Shown here piece after piece: positions 36,186 through 45,098 of a DNA stretch of 64,000 bases. Under the pieces are notes generated by a model. It ran no database searches and had not been told where the DNA came from. It was given only the letters and a program-made list of their open reading frames with translations. The DNA is from Saccharothrix australiensis. Its GTDB lineage: Bacteria > Actinomycetota > Actinomycetes > Mycobacteriales > Pseudonocardiaceae. The DNA lies in assembly GCF_003634935.1 (NCBI RefSeq), contig NZ_RBXO01000001.1, positions 682,001 to 746,000 of the forward strand, read 5' to 3'. How positions within the stretch are numbered: position 1 is the stretch's first letter; each line of letters starts with the position of its first letter. Made by a program: the position numbers and the translations under genes.

Positions 36186-36958
36186 TGCCGGGTCGGTGGG
36201 TGCTGCGGGCGGTCTCGCTCGCGGCGGGACTGGCGCTGTGGCAGGTGTTGACGGCCACCGGCGCGCGGGTGTGGCTGCGGTTCGACCAGCTCCCGACCGT
36301 GGTGGAGGTGGCGGAGCGGTTCGCGCGGCAGGTGCGGCTGCCGGAGTACTACGAGGACCTCGCGAGCAGCCTGGCGCGGATCGGGTCCGGCTTCCTGCTC
36401 GCGGCCGTGCTCGGGACGGCGCTCGGCGTCGCGGTGGCGCGGTCCCGGCTGCTGGGCGACGTCCTGGGACCGGTGCTGGAGGTGGTGCGGCCGATACCGG
36501 CGATCGCGCTGGTGCCGATCGCGATCCTGCTGTTCCCGACCGACGAGCAGGGCATCGTGTTCATCACCTTCGTGGCCGCGTTCTTCCCGATCCTGGTCAG
36601 CACCCGGCACGCGGTGCGCGCGCTGCCGACGAGCTGGGAGGACGCGGTGCGCACGATGGGCGGCGGCCGGTGGCAGGTGCTGGTCAAGGTCGTGCTGCCG
36701 GGCACGCTGCCCGGCGTGTTCGGCGGCCTCTCGGTCGGCATGGGCGTGTCGTGGATCTGCGTCATCTCCGCGGAGATGATCTCCGGGCAGTTCGGCGTCG
36801 GCTACCGCACCTGGCAGGCGTACACGGTGGTGGACTACCCCGGCGTGATCGTCGGCATGGTCACCATCGGCCTGCTGGGCTGGCTCACGTCGGCCGCGGT
36901 GGAGCTGCTCGGCCGCCGCGCCACCCGGTGGCTGCCCCGGCGGGAGGCGCGGTCGTGA
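36185..36958 (+). CDS. SsuC/TauC-type ABC transporter permease
   Basis: The 257-residue BPD permease has six predicted helices and an EAA-like loop EDAVRTMGGGRWQVLVKVVLPGTLPGV, and belongs to the nitrate/sulfonate/taurine type. The helix PIPAIALVPIAILLF is highly characteristic. It overlaps the binding-protein gene (TGATG) and the ATPase gene (GTGA), so all three transporter parts are coupled. Confidence 0.92.
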   Translation: MPGRWVLRAVSLAAGLALWQVLTATGARVWLRFDQLPTVVEVAERFARQVRLPEYYEDLASSLARIGSGFLLAAVLGTALGVAVARSRLLGDVLGPVLEVVRPIPAIALVPIAILLFPTDEQGIVFITFVAAFFPILVSTRHAVRALPTSWEDAVRTMGGGRWQVLVKVVLPGTLPGVFGGLSVGMGVSWICVISAEMISGQFGVGYRTWQAYTVVDYPGVIVGMVTIGLLGWLTSAAVELLGRRATRWLPRREARS

Positions 36959-37617
36959 GCGTGCTGGTCGAGGGGCTGACCGCCGGGTACGGCCGGTCGC
37001 CGGTGCTGCGGGACCTGGACCTCCGGGTCGCCGACGGCGAGCTGCTGGTCGTGGCCGGGCCGTCCGGGTGCGGCAAGTCGACGCTGCTGCGGGTGATCGC
37101 GGGCCTGCTGCCCGCCACGTCGGGGCGGGTGCTGGTGGGCGGCGTGCCGGTGCGCGGCGCCTCGCGGGACCGGGCGGTGGTGTTCCAGGACGACGGGCTG
37201 CTGCCGTGGCGCAGCGCGCTGAAGAACGTGGAACTGCCGCTGGCGTTGCAGGGCGTGTCCACAGTGGAGCGACGGGAGCGGGCGCGCGGCTGGCTGGACC
37301 GGGTCGGGCTGGCCGGCTTCGAGCGGTACCTGCCGCGCGAGCTGTCCGGCGGGATGCGCCAGCGGGTGCAGCTCGCCCGTGCGCTCGCGCAGGGGCCCGA
37401 GGTGGTGTTGATGGACGAGCCGTTCGGCGCGCTGGACGCGCGGACCCGCTCGGCGATGCAGGGGCTGGTGGTCGAGGTGCTGCGGGAGACCGGGACGACG
37501 ACGATCTTCGTCACGCACGACGTGGACGAGGCGGTGCTGCTGGGCGACCGGGTGGTGGTGCTCGGCGCGGGCGAGGTCGACGTGCGGCGCGAGGCGATCC
37601 TGGAGGTGTTGGGATGA
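36955..37617 (+). CDS. SsuB/TauB-type ABC transporter ATPase
   Basis: The 220-residue ATPase has Walker A GPSGCGKST, Q-loop VFQDDGLLPWRSALKNV, signature LSGGMRQRVQLARA, Walker B VVLMDEPFGALDA and H-loop FVTHDVDEAV, the profile of nitrate/sulfonate importers. A GTG start overlaps the permease stop, and the stop overlaps the flavoprotein ATG. Confidence 0.93.
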   Translation: MSVLVEGLTAGYGRSPVLRDLDLRVADGELLVVAGPSGCGKSTLLRVIAGLLPATSGRVLVGGVPVRGASRDRAVVFQDDGLLPWRSALKNVELPLALQGVSTVERRERARGWLDRVGLAGFERYLPRELSGGMRQRVQLARALAQGPEVVLMDEPFGALDARTRSAMQGLVVEVLRETGTTTIFVTHDVDEAVLLGDRVVVLGAGEVDVRREAILEVLG

Positions 37618-40244
37618 TGGAGATCCCCCCGGTGGCACAACGGGTTCCGCTGTCCTGCGACGTGCTGGTGATCGGCGGCGGCACGGCCGGGTCGATGGCC
37701 GCCCTCACCGCCGCCGAGCACGGCCGGTCCGTGCTGCTGCTGGAGAAGGCGCACGTCCGGCACTCCGGCGCGCTGGCGATGGGCATGGACGGCGTCAACA
37801 ACGCCGTCATACCGGGCAAGGCGTCGCCCGCCGACTACGTCGCCGAGATCACGCGCGCCAACGACGGGATCGTGGACCAGCGGACCGTGCTCCAGACCGC
37901 GACCCGCGGGTACGCGATGGTGCGGCGGCTGGAGCGGTACGGCGTGAAGTTCGAGAAGGACGCGGCGGGGGAGTACCACGTCCGCCAGGTGCACCGGTCC
38001 GGCTCGTACGTGCTGCCGATGCCCGAGGGCAAGGACGTGAAGAAGGTGCTGTACCGGGTGCTGCGCGAGCGGTCCGTGCGGTCGCGCGTCCGGATCGAGA
38101 ACCGCGTGATGCCCGTGCGCGTGCTCGTGTCGGGCGGGCGCGCGGTCGGCGCGGCCGGGTTCAACACCCGCACCGGCGAGTTCGTGACGGTGTCGGCGGG
38201 CGCGGTGGTCCTCGCGACCGGCGCGTGCGGCCGGCTCGGCCTGCCCGCCAGCGGCTACCTCTACGGCACCTACGAGAACCCGACCAACGCGGGCGACGGC
38301 TACTCGATGGCCTACCACGCGGGCGCCGAGCTGTCCGGCATCGAGTGCTTCCAGGTCAACCCGCTGATCAAGGACTACAACGGACCCGCGTGCGCGTACG
38401 TGGGCAACCCGTTCGGCGCGTACCAGGTCAACGCGCTGGGCGAGCGGTTCGTGGACTGCGACTACTGGTCCGGGCAGATGATGGCCGAGGTGGCGGCGGA
38501 GATCGCGTCCGACCGCGGCCCGGTGTACCTGCGCACCACGCACCTGCCGGAGGAGTCCGTCGCGGCGCTGGAGAACATCCTGCACACCACGGAACGACCC
38601 ACGCGCGGGACGTTCCACAGCGGACGCGGCCACGACTACCGCACCCACGACGTCGAGATGCACATCTCCGAGATCGGGCTGTGCGGCGGGCACTCCGCGT
38701 CCGGCGTGTGGGTGGACGAGCACGCGCGGACGACCGTGCCCGGCCTGTACGCGGCGGGCGACCTCGCCTGCGTGCCGCACAACTACATGCTGGGCGCGTT
38801 CGTGTTCGGCGACCTGGCGGGCGCGGACGCCGCCGCCTCCGCCGTCGCGCCGGGCGAGCTGCCCGAGGACCAGGTCGCCGAGGCGCACGAGCTGGTCTAC
38901 CGCCCGCTGCGCAACCCGGACGGCCCGCCCCAGCCGCAGGTCGAGTACAAGCTGCGGCGGTTCGTGAACGACTACGTGGCCCCGCCCAAGACCGGGACGC
39001 GGCTGGAGCTGGCGCTGGAGGCGTTCGCGCGGATGTCGGGCGAGATCGCCGGGATGGGCGCGCGGACACCGCACGAGCTGATGCGGTGCGCGGAGGTGAC
39101 GTTCATCCGGGACTGCGCGGAGATGGCCGCCCACGCGTCCCTGACCCGCGCGGAGAGCCGGTGGGGCCTGTACCACGAACGGGTGGACTTGCCGGCGCGG
39201 GACGACGCCGAGTGGTTCTACCACCTCAACCTGCGCAAGGGCGCGTCCGGCGGGATGGAGTTCGTCAAGCGCCCGGTGGCCCCCTACCTGGTGCCGGTGG
39301 ACGGCCTCACGCCGCCCGCCGGCGAGGTCGAGGTGCTGGCCGGGCGGTCGGTGTCGGCGCCGCCCACCGCGGCGACGCCGGCGCGCGGACCGGTGGGCGG
39401 CGGGTCCGCCCGCCTGCTGGAGCTGCTGGCGCTGGCCGACGCGCAGCCCGACCTGGCGGCGATCGAGCCGCACCTGGCCGACCCGGACCCCGCCGTGCGG
39501 CGCGCGGCCGTCGCGCTGCTGACCGAGGTGGTGCCGCCCGGATTCGAGTTCGCGCTGGTCACGGCGATGGCGGACGAGGACGCGGAGGTGCGCGCGGCGG
39601 CGGGCGCCGGGCTGCGGGAGCTGGTCGAGGTCGTGCCGGCCGGTGCCGAGCTGCGCCGGGCCCTGGCCACGTCGCCGTCGCGGGCGGTGGCGCTGGAGGT
39701 GCTGTGGGCGCTGCGGCTCGGCGACGAGCCGACCTACGCCGCGGCCCTGGACGACCCGTCGCCGGCCGCGCGGCTGGCCGCGGTGCGCGGCCTGGTGGCG
39801 GTGCGGGCGGTCGACGCGCTCGCCAGGGCGGCGCGGGACCCGGAGCGCGAGGTGCGGGTGCGGGCGGCCGAGGGACTGGGCGGCCTGCGGGCCGGGCCGG
39901 ACGTGCTGGTCGAGCTGGCCGGCGACCCGGACGAGCTGGTCAGGGCGGCGGCGCTGGAGGCGGGCGCGGGGTTCCCGGAGCTGCGCGAGCCGGCCCGCGC
40001 GGCGCTGTCCGACCCGGCCTGGCGGGTGCGGGTGGGCGCGGTGTGGGCCGTGGGCGCGCCGGAACCGGTGGTGGGCTGCCTGGACGACGTCGACCTGGAC
40101 GTTAGGAAAGCCGCGGCGCGGGTACTCGCGCGGTGGGCCGATCGGCCCGAGGTCGCGGATGCGCTGGAACGGGCGCTGGATGACACGGACGCGGACGTGC
40201 GCGCCTACGCGCGCCAAGCCCTCCGCGCGGCCGGAGGGAGGTGA
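37614..40244 (+). CDS. AprA/fumarate-reductase-type flavoprotein with C-terminal HEAT repeats
   Basis: 876 residues. Residues 17-26 form the FAD-binding VLVIGGGTAG; HSGALAMGMDGVNN is like the AprA flavin region, and GLYAAGDLACVP is the second FAD motif. Where succinate dehydrogenases have QFHPT, this protein has QVNPLIKDYNGPACA (Asn249), closer to AprA, so it is not a simple fumarate reductase. The capping and helical regions run to about 570. Then Pro/Ala-rich linkers and roughly eight HEAT-like repeats (600-876; PDLAAIEPHLADPDPAVRRA...) follow. The operon gives it a two-cluster ferredoxin and a sulfonate-type importer. It probably oxidises or reduces a small imported (possibly sulfur) compound; the HEAT part may scaffold a partner. 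Substrate unknown. Confidence 0.82.
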   Translation: MMEIPPVAQRVPLSCDVLVIGGGTAGSMAALTAAEHGRSVLLLEKAHVRHSGALAMGMDGVNNAVIPGKASPADYVAEITRANDGIVDQRTVLQTATRGYAMVRRLERYGVKFEKDAAGEYHVRQVHRSGSYVLPMPEGKDVKKVLYRVLRERSVRSRVRIENRVMPVRVLVSGGRAVGAAGFNTRTGEFVTVSAGAVVLATGACGRLGLPASGYLYGTYENPTNAGDGYSMAYHAGAELSGIECFQVNPLIKDYNGPACAYVGNPFGAYQVNALGERFVDCDYWSGQMMAEVAAEIASDRGPVYLRTTHLPEESVAALENILHTTERPTRGTFHSGRGHDYRTHDVEMHISEIGLCGGHSASGVWVDEHARTTVPGLYAAGDLACVPHNYMLGAFVFGDLAGADAAASAVAPGELPEDQVAEAHELVYRPLRNPDGPPQPQVEYKLRRFVNDYVAPPKTGTRLELALEAFARMSGEIAGMGARTPHELMRCAEVTFIRDCAEMAAHASLTRAESRWGLYHERVDLPARDDAEWFYHLNLRKGASGGMEFVKRPVAPYLVPVDGLTPPAGEVEVLAGRSVSAPPTAATPARGPVGGGSARLLELLALADAQPDLAAIEPHLADPDPAVRRAAVALLTEVVPPGFEFALVTAMADEDAEVRAAAGAGLRELVEVVPAGAELRRALATSPSRAVALEVLWALRLGDEPTYAAALDDPSPAARLAAVRGLVAVRAVDALARAARDPEREVRVRAAEGLGGLRAGPDVLVELAGDPDELVRAAALEAGAGFPELREPARAALSDPAWRVRVGAVWAVGAPEPVVGCLDDVDLDVRKAAARVLARWADRPEVADALERALDDTDADVRAYARQALRAAGGR

Positions 40245-40266
40245 CCGGCCGCCCCGGCGCGGCCGC

Positions 40267-41724
40267 TCAGGCGGAGCGGGTCACCTCGGGCTCGTCGACG
40301 CGCGGCGCGGGCAGGCGGCGCGGGTGGAGGTCGATGCCGGCGACGCGGACCTGGTTGCGGCCGTTCTCCTTGGCCGTGTAGAGCGCCGCGTCGGCGCTGT
40401 GGTGCGCGGCCATCAGGCAGTCGCCGTTGTCCGGGACGACGGCCACGCCGATGGACGCCGAGATGGCCCGCACCTCCGGCCCGTCCTCGGTGAGCGGCAG
40501 GTTGCGCCCGCGCAGGGTTACGGTGTTGCGGTGCTTGTCGGTGGTCACGACGGACATCTCGGCGATGGCCTCCCGGACGCGCTCGGCGATCGCCGTGCCC
40601 TGGGTCAGGCCCGTGTCGGCCAGCACGACGACGAACTCCTCGCCGCCGTCGCGGCCCGCCACGTCGCCCGGCCGCAGCTTCTCCCGCAGGATGCGGCCCA
40701 CCTCGGCCAGCACCGCGTTTCCCGCCGGGTGGCCCCAGGTGTCGTTGATGCGCTTGAAGTGGTCCAGGTCGATCGCCAGCACCGCCACCGGCTGCCCCGC
40801 GTGCCGGCAGCGCTCGGTCAGCCTGTTCGCGTGCTCGCTGAAGCCGTTGGTGTTGAACAGGCCCGTCCGGTAGTCGGTGTGGGCGTCCTTGGTCAGCTGG
40901 AGGTGCGCCTTGTGCTGCTCCGCGACCAGCCGCTCCAGGTGCGCCTGGCGTTCCGACGCGCGGTGCAGCAAGGCGTTCACCAGGATCACCGGCACGGCCA
41001 GCAGCAGCGGCGCGACCCAGTGCGTGGCGACCAGCATCCCGAGCATCGCGCCGACGCCCAGCGTCGTCATCTCCAGCATGTTGTCGTTGCGGGAGCCCAG
41101 CGAGTCCACGAACCGGGTCTGCGGGTTGACGATCTTCAGCGCCACCGTCATCAGCAGCACCTGGACGAACCAGTACAGCGCCGCGACGACGACCAACATG
41201 GACAGCAGCGCCAAGTCCATCAGGAACTGACCCGAGGCCGCCAGGGACAGTCCGGAGAGGTGCACGGCGGCGTTCGCGAGCACCGTGCTCGCCACGATGT
41301 GGGCGGAGGTGAACACGAACCGGTACGGCTGCCGCCGGGCGATCGGCCACAGCACGATCCGCAACCACACGGCCACCAGCACGGCCATCGCCGCGGGCAG
41401 TACGATCGCCGCCGCGAAAGTCCAGACCGACGTGAGGTCGAAGTACGGACCGGCGGATTCGTCCCGGCGCGATTCCTCGGCCCGGCGCACGATCGTGAGG
41501 TGGACGGTGACGGCCAGCACGAGCGCGGCGAACCGGAACCACTCCGTGGTCGTGGTGGAACCGAGCGTGGGCAGCAGCCAAATGGCGGCGATCGCCACCG
41601 CCAGTTCGACGGAAAGGATGTACGCGATCGCGGTACGGCGCAAGGACCAAAGGTCCCAGTTCCGACTCAGACGCCACGTGACTGTCGCGGACGGCTCGTG
41701 GTCAGGCAAACTGTTCTTCACCAC
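40267..41724 (-). CDS. Membrane diguanylate cyclase (GGDEF)
   Basis: The 485-residue protein has an N-terminal membrane domain of about eight helices (residues 28-255, sensor type not recognised) and a C-terminal GGDEF domain. The catalytic motif is GGEEF (an active form). RPGD lies five residues before it, the I-site that gives product inhibition by c-di-GMP. IDLDHFKRINDTWGH and SIGVAVV are also as expected. It should make c-di-GMP from GTP. It is convergent with the flavoprotein operon, with 22 bp between stops. Confidence 0.93.
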   Translation of the reverse strand: MVKNSLPDHEPSATVTWRLSRNWDLWSLRRTAIAYILSVELAVAIAAIWLLPTLGSTTTTEWFRFAALVLAVTVHLTIVRRAEESRRDESAGPYFDLTSVWTFAAAIVLPAAMAVLVAVWLRIVLWPIARRQPYRFVFTSAHIVASTVLANAAVHLSGLSLAASGQFLMDLALLSMLVVVAALYWFVQVLLMTVALKIVNPQTRFVDSLGSRNDNMLEMTTLGVGAMLGMLVATHWVAPLLLAVPVILVNALLHRASERQAHLERLVAEQHKAHLQLTKDAHTDYRTGLFNTNGFSEHANRLTERCRHAGQPVAVLAIDLDHFKRINDTWGHPAGNAVLAEVGRILREKLRPGDVAGRDGGEEFVVVLADTGLTQGTAIAERVREAIAEMSVVTTDKHRNTVTLRGRNLPLTEDGPEVRAISASIGVAVVPDNGDCLMAAHHSADAALYTAKENGRNQVRVAGIDLHPRRLPAPRVDEPEVTRSA

Positions 41725-41826
41725 GTCCCCCTACACTCATGCCGCCGCAGCGCGCTGACCCGCCGGCGCGGCGTCGGCCTTACGGCCCCCCTTGGTACCC
41801 AAGTCGCGCGTAGAGGAGTGTCTGCC

Positions 41827-41847
41827 ATGCGTAACCGCGAGTGGTGA
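41827..41847 (+). other. Micro-ORF of six codons with good ribosome-binding site
   Basis: gaggag (41813-41818) lies 8 bp before atg cgt aac cgc gag tgg tga (MRNREW). It sits alone in the 235 bp between the diguanylate cyclase and MFS genes, both on the other strand. It could be a leader peptide remnant or chance; no downstream gene on its strand is visible. Confidence 0.25.
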
Positions 41848-41959
41848 CCCCATCCGCTCTCCTTGAGCCCGGTCCGAAACTTCACCGTACGTGCGTGCGT
41901 TCTCGCGGAGAGCACACGAACGCCTCGTCATGGGAATCGCCGTTCATGATGAGTCCGTT

Positions 41960-43189
41960 TCATGTGGTCACCGTGTTCGGGTCGCTCTTCGCCCGTGCGC
42001 GGTTCCAGGCTACGGTCGCCTGCCCCGCGAGGAGCACCCCGACGACGCCCGCGCCGGCGAGCGTCGCCGTCACCGACCCGACCGCGTGCGCCACCACGCC
42101 GGCGAGCGCCATGCCGCCTCCCTGGCTGCTCCGCAGCGCCGTCCGCGCGATGCCGTGGGCCCGCCCGCGGTAGGCGTCCGGGACGATGCGCATCCACGCC
42201 GACCTGGCGGGCGTGTGGTACGCGCCGGCCATGCCGGCCACCACGAGCAGGGCGATCGTCCAGGTCAGGTTCGGCTGGAGCGCGAACATGACCAGCGGCG
42301 CCAGGGACAGTATGGCGAGCGGGCCGATGAGCCGCTCGCGTTTCGCCGGATCGCGGACGAGGCGGAACAGCACGGCGACGCCCAGGACGTTCGCGGCCGG
42401 CTCGATGGCCAGGATGAGGCCGACGGCCCACACCGCGTCCAGGCTCGCGGCCAGCGGCACGGCGAGCCCCTCGGGCACCATCGCGATGCCGGCCAAAAGG
42501 CGCATACCCATAAGAGAGCGCAACCGCGGCTCAGTGACGAGCAGCGCGAAAGCTCCCTTCCCGCCTTCGGCTTCCCGAAGCGCCCGGCCGCGCGGGTCGG
42601 CGGCCGGGCGGGACCGCACCGACAGCTGCACCAGGACCGCGACCAGCACGAACGTGGCCGCGTCCAGCACCAGCGCCAGGCGCGGCCCGGTCTCCGTCAC
42701 GAGGAAGCCCGCCGCGGCGAGACCGGCCATCTGGGCGACGTCCACCGAGGTGCCGAACAGCGCGACGCCGTCGTCGTAGCGCTTGCCCGGCAGCACGGAC
42801 GGGAGGCTCGCCTCCTGCGCGGACAGGAAGGGGGAGGCGACCATGAGGACGAGGACCAGCAGGACTATCATGATCCACAACGGCACGCCGGGCAGCGCCA
42901 TCAGGCCGACCAGCGCGGCCTGGAGCCAGGCGCAGCAGATCATCACCGTGCGGCGCGGGTACCGGTCGGCGACCCAGCCCAGCAGCGGCCCGGACACCAG
43001 GGACGGGAGCAGCGTCAGCGACCAGGTGAGGGCGGTCCACGCGGGCGACTTCGTGCGCTCGAACACCAGGAGTGACAGCGCCACGGCCGCGAGCTGGTCG
43101 CCCGCGGTGGACACCGTCGAGCCGATCCACAGCCCGCGGAACTCGCGGTTGCCCACGAGGGCGCGGATGGTCCCCCCGGAAGTCACCAC
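41960..43189 (-). CDS. MFS transporter
   Basis: The 409-residue transporter has 12 predicted helices and the loop 2-3 motif GWVADRYPRRTVM (G-x3-D-R-x3-RR). It resembles the MFS_3/enterobactin-exporter-like group used for drugs or siderophores. A GTG start follows ggagga. No regulator is directly adjacent. The substrate is unknown. Confidence 0.88.
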   Translation of the reverse strand: MVTSGGTIRALVGNREFRGLWIGSTVSTAGDQLAAVALSLLVFERTKSPAWTALTWSLTLLPSLVSGPLLGWVADRYPRRTVMICCAWLQAALVGLMALPGVPLWIMIVLLVLVLMVASPFLSAQEASLPSVLPGKRYDDGVALFGTSVDVAQMAGLAAAGFLVTETGPRLALVLDAATFVLVAVLVQLSVRSRPAADPRGRALREAEGGKGAFALLVTEPRLRSLMGMRLLAGIAMVPEGLAVPLAASLDAVWAVGLILAIEPAANVLGVAVLFRLVRDPAKRERLIGPLAILSLAPLVMFALQPNLTWTIALLVVAGMAGAYHTPARSAWMRIVPDAYRGRAHGIARTALRSSQGGGMALAGVVAHAVGSVTATLAGAGVVGVLLAGQATVAWNRARAKSDPNTVTT

Positions 43190-43544
43190 TCCTCCAGGTC
43201 GGTCGGCCCCGTTGAGTGAGTCACGTTACCCCCACCCGAAGTAACAATTATCCCGGTTAGCACGGTAGAAGCTGCTGGTTGTGCAATCTCTGTCCTACCA
43301 CAGTGTGTACCCGAACGGACCAGATCAGTTACATAAAGTAGTTACAATGGGGAAAAGTACCTCACCCATTCTTGACAGTTGACGGTACGTGGCCCGACGT
43401 GGGCAATGCCCGCCTACCCTGCGTCAGGGCGACCTCCATTGGTCGTCGCGCGGCCGGCCCGGACGGGCCGGCGCGTTCGTGCGGGGCGCCGAGCCGTCGG
43501 CCGCGCCGGTTCGGCAATTCCCGCCCAGCCGTGCCGGTCGATCA
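43190..43544. other. 355-bp AT-richer intergenic region without a supported gene
   Basis: This is the least GC-rich stretch of the core part. It holds a gttac-N11-gtaac inverted repeat (43225-43245), gataat on the minus strand as a possible -10 of the MFS gene, and ttgacagttgac near 43374 on the plus strand. Small frames lack similarity. The lower GC suggests acquired or regulatory DNA. Confidence 0.5.
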
Positions 43545-44966
43545 TCAGAACTGGTAGTACAGGAACGGGCTGAACGTCCCGCTCGCGACCAGGATCGCCG
43601 CATAGCCGACGCCCAGCGTCATCAAGGACACCCTAGCGGCTACCGCGATCCGGTCCCTGGAGGACTCCAGGTACGGCCCGGTCACGGGGTGGGCGGGCAG
43701 GACGACAATCGCCAGCGCGAGCACCAGCAGCAGCACCCGCTGATTGGTCGCGGCGGCGGCGACGGCTTCCCCGAGTCCGCCGAAATCGGGCACGAGCAGG
43801 TGCCCGATGATGGTGAACGCGTCACCCAGGTCGGCTGATCGGAAGAACACCCAGCCGATTACCACGAGCAACATCGTCAGCGTTCGACGGACAATTCGGG
43901 CACGCGTCGCGGTCGGTGCCGAATCCCATCCGAAACGGCGTTCCAGAACCAGCAGCGCGCCGTGGAACAAACCCCACGCGAGGAACGTCCAGTTCGCGCC
44001 GTGCCAGAAACCGGTGAGCACGAAAACGATCGCCAGGTTCCGGTAGGTGCGCAGCACACCGCCCCGGTTGCCGCCCAGCGGGATGTAGACGTAGTCCCGG
44101 AACCAGCGGGACAGCGACATGTGCCAGCGCCGCCAGAACTCGGTGATGGTCACGGAGGAGTACGGGCGCGCGAAGTTCTCCGGCAGCCGGAACCCGAGCA
44201 TCCGACCCAGGCCGATCGCCATGTCCGAGTACCCGGAGAAGTCGAAGTACAGTTGCAGCGTGTAGCCGATCGCGCCGAGCCAGGCGATCGCGGAGGTCAT
44301 CCGGTCGTCGGGCGTGGCGAAGCAGGCGTCGACCAGCGGTGCCAGCGAGTCGGCGATGACGACCTTCTTGCACAGGCCCAGCGCGAACCGCGGGAAGCCC
44401 GCCGCGATGTCGTCCCAGCGGTGCAGGCGGGGCTGCGGGAGCTGGTCGGAGATCTCCCGGAACCGGACGATCGGGCCGGCCACCAGTTGCGGGAACATCG
44501 CGATGTAGGTGACGAACGCGACCGGCTCCCGGAGGGCGGGCCGCTCGCCCCGGTAGACGTCCACCACGTACGAGATGTGGTGGAACGTGTAGAACGAGAT
44601 GCCGATCGGCAGCGCCAGGTGCACCACCGGCAGGTCCGCGCCGACCAGCGCGGCGATGTCGTGCAGCTGCTCGGTCGCGAACCCGAGGTACTTCCAGACC
44701 AGCAGGACGCCGAGGTTGACGCAGATCGCGCCGACCAGGACCAGCTTGCGGTCGCCCGGCGTGCCCGGTTCCAGGCGGCGGCCCGCGAGGTAGTTCAGGA
44801 CCATCGCGCCGAGCAGCAGGAAGGTCGTGCCGCCCGCGCCGGTGAAGTAGAAGAAGAGGCTGGCGACCGCCACCACGCCGTTGCGCCGACTCCGGGGTGC
44901 GACGAGGACGGTCGCGAGCACGACCGGCAGGAAGAACCACAGGAACAGCGGGGTGGCGAAGGACAT
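43545..44966 (-). CDS. MBOAT family O-acyltransferase (AlgI/DltB-like)
   Basis: The 473-residue polytopic membrane protein has the MBOAT core: SFYTFHHISYVVDVYRG, FPQLVAGPIVRF, YFDFSGYSDMAIGLGRMLGFRLPENF, FWRRWHMSLSRWFRDYVYIPLGGN and the catalytic His in TGFWHGANWTFLAWG. Such proteins transfer acetyl or other acyl groups to extracellular polysaccharides. The usual partner (an SGNH/AlgJ-like protein) is not adjacent, so the acceptor is unknown. ATG 44966 matches the family start. Confidence 0.92.
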   Translation of the reverse strand: MSFATPLFLWFFLPVVLATVLVAPRSRRNGVVAVASLFFYFTGAGGTTFLLLGAMVLNYLAGRRLEPGTPGDRKLVLVGAICVNLGVLLVWKYLGFATEQLHDIAALVGADLPVVHLALPIGISFYTFHHISYVVDVYRGERPALREPVAFVTYIAMFPQLVAGPIVRFREISDQLPQPRLHRWDDIAAGFPRFALGLCKKVVIADSLAPLVDACFATPDDRMTSAIAWLGAIGYTLQLYFDFSGYSDMAIGLGRMLGFRLPENFARPYSSVTITEFWRRWHMSLSRWFRDYVYIPLGGNRGGVLRTYRNLAIVFVLTGFWHGANWTFLAWGLFHGALLVLERRFGWDSAPTATRARIVRRTLTMLLVVIGWVFFRSADLGDAFTIIGHLLVPDFGGLGEAVAAAATNQRVLLLVLALAIVVLPAHPVTGPYLESSRDRIAVAARVSLMTLGVGYAAILVASGTFSPFLYYQF

Positions 44967-45098
44967 CGCGGGAGACCTTATCCGGCGGATGGACGTCGAG
45001 GTCACCGATCGGGTGACAAATCGCCCAGCGTCACATCCGGCGGGGTGCGGGCGGGCCGGCGTCGCCCCTCGGGGTGACGCCGGCCCGCACCGCGCGCC

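Noticed and set aside
43372-43573. Small plus-strand frames of about 61-64 residues in the MFS/MBOAT gap
   Set aside because: Low-complexity peptides without a ribosome-binding site or similarity.
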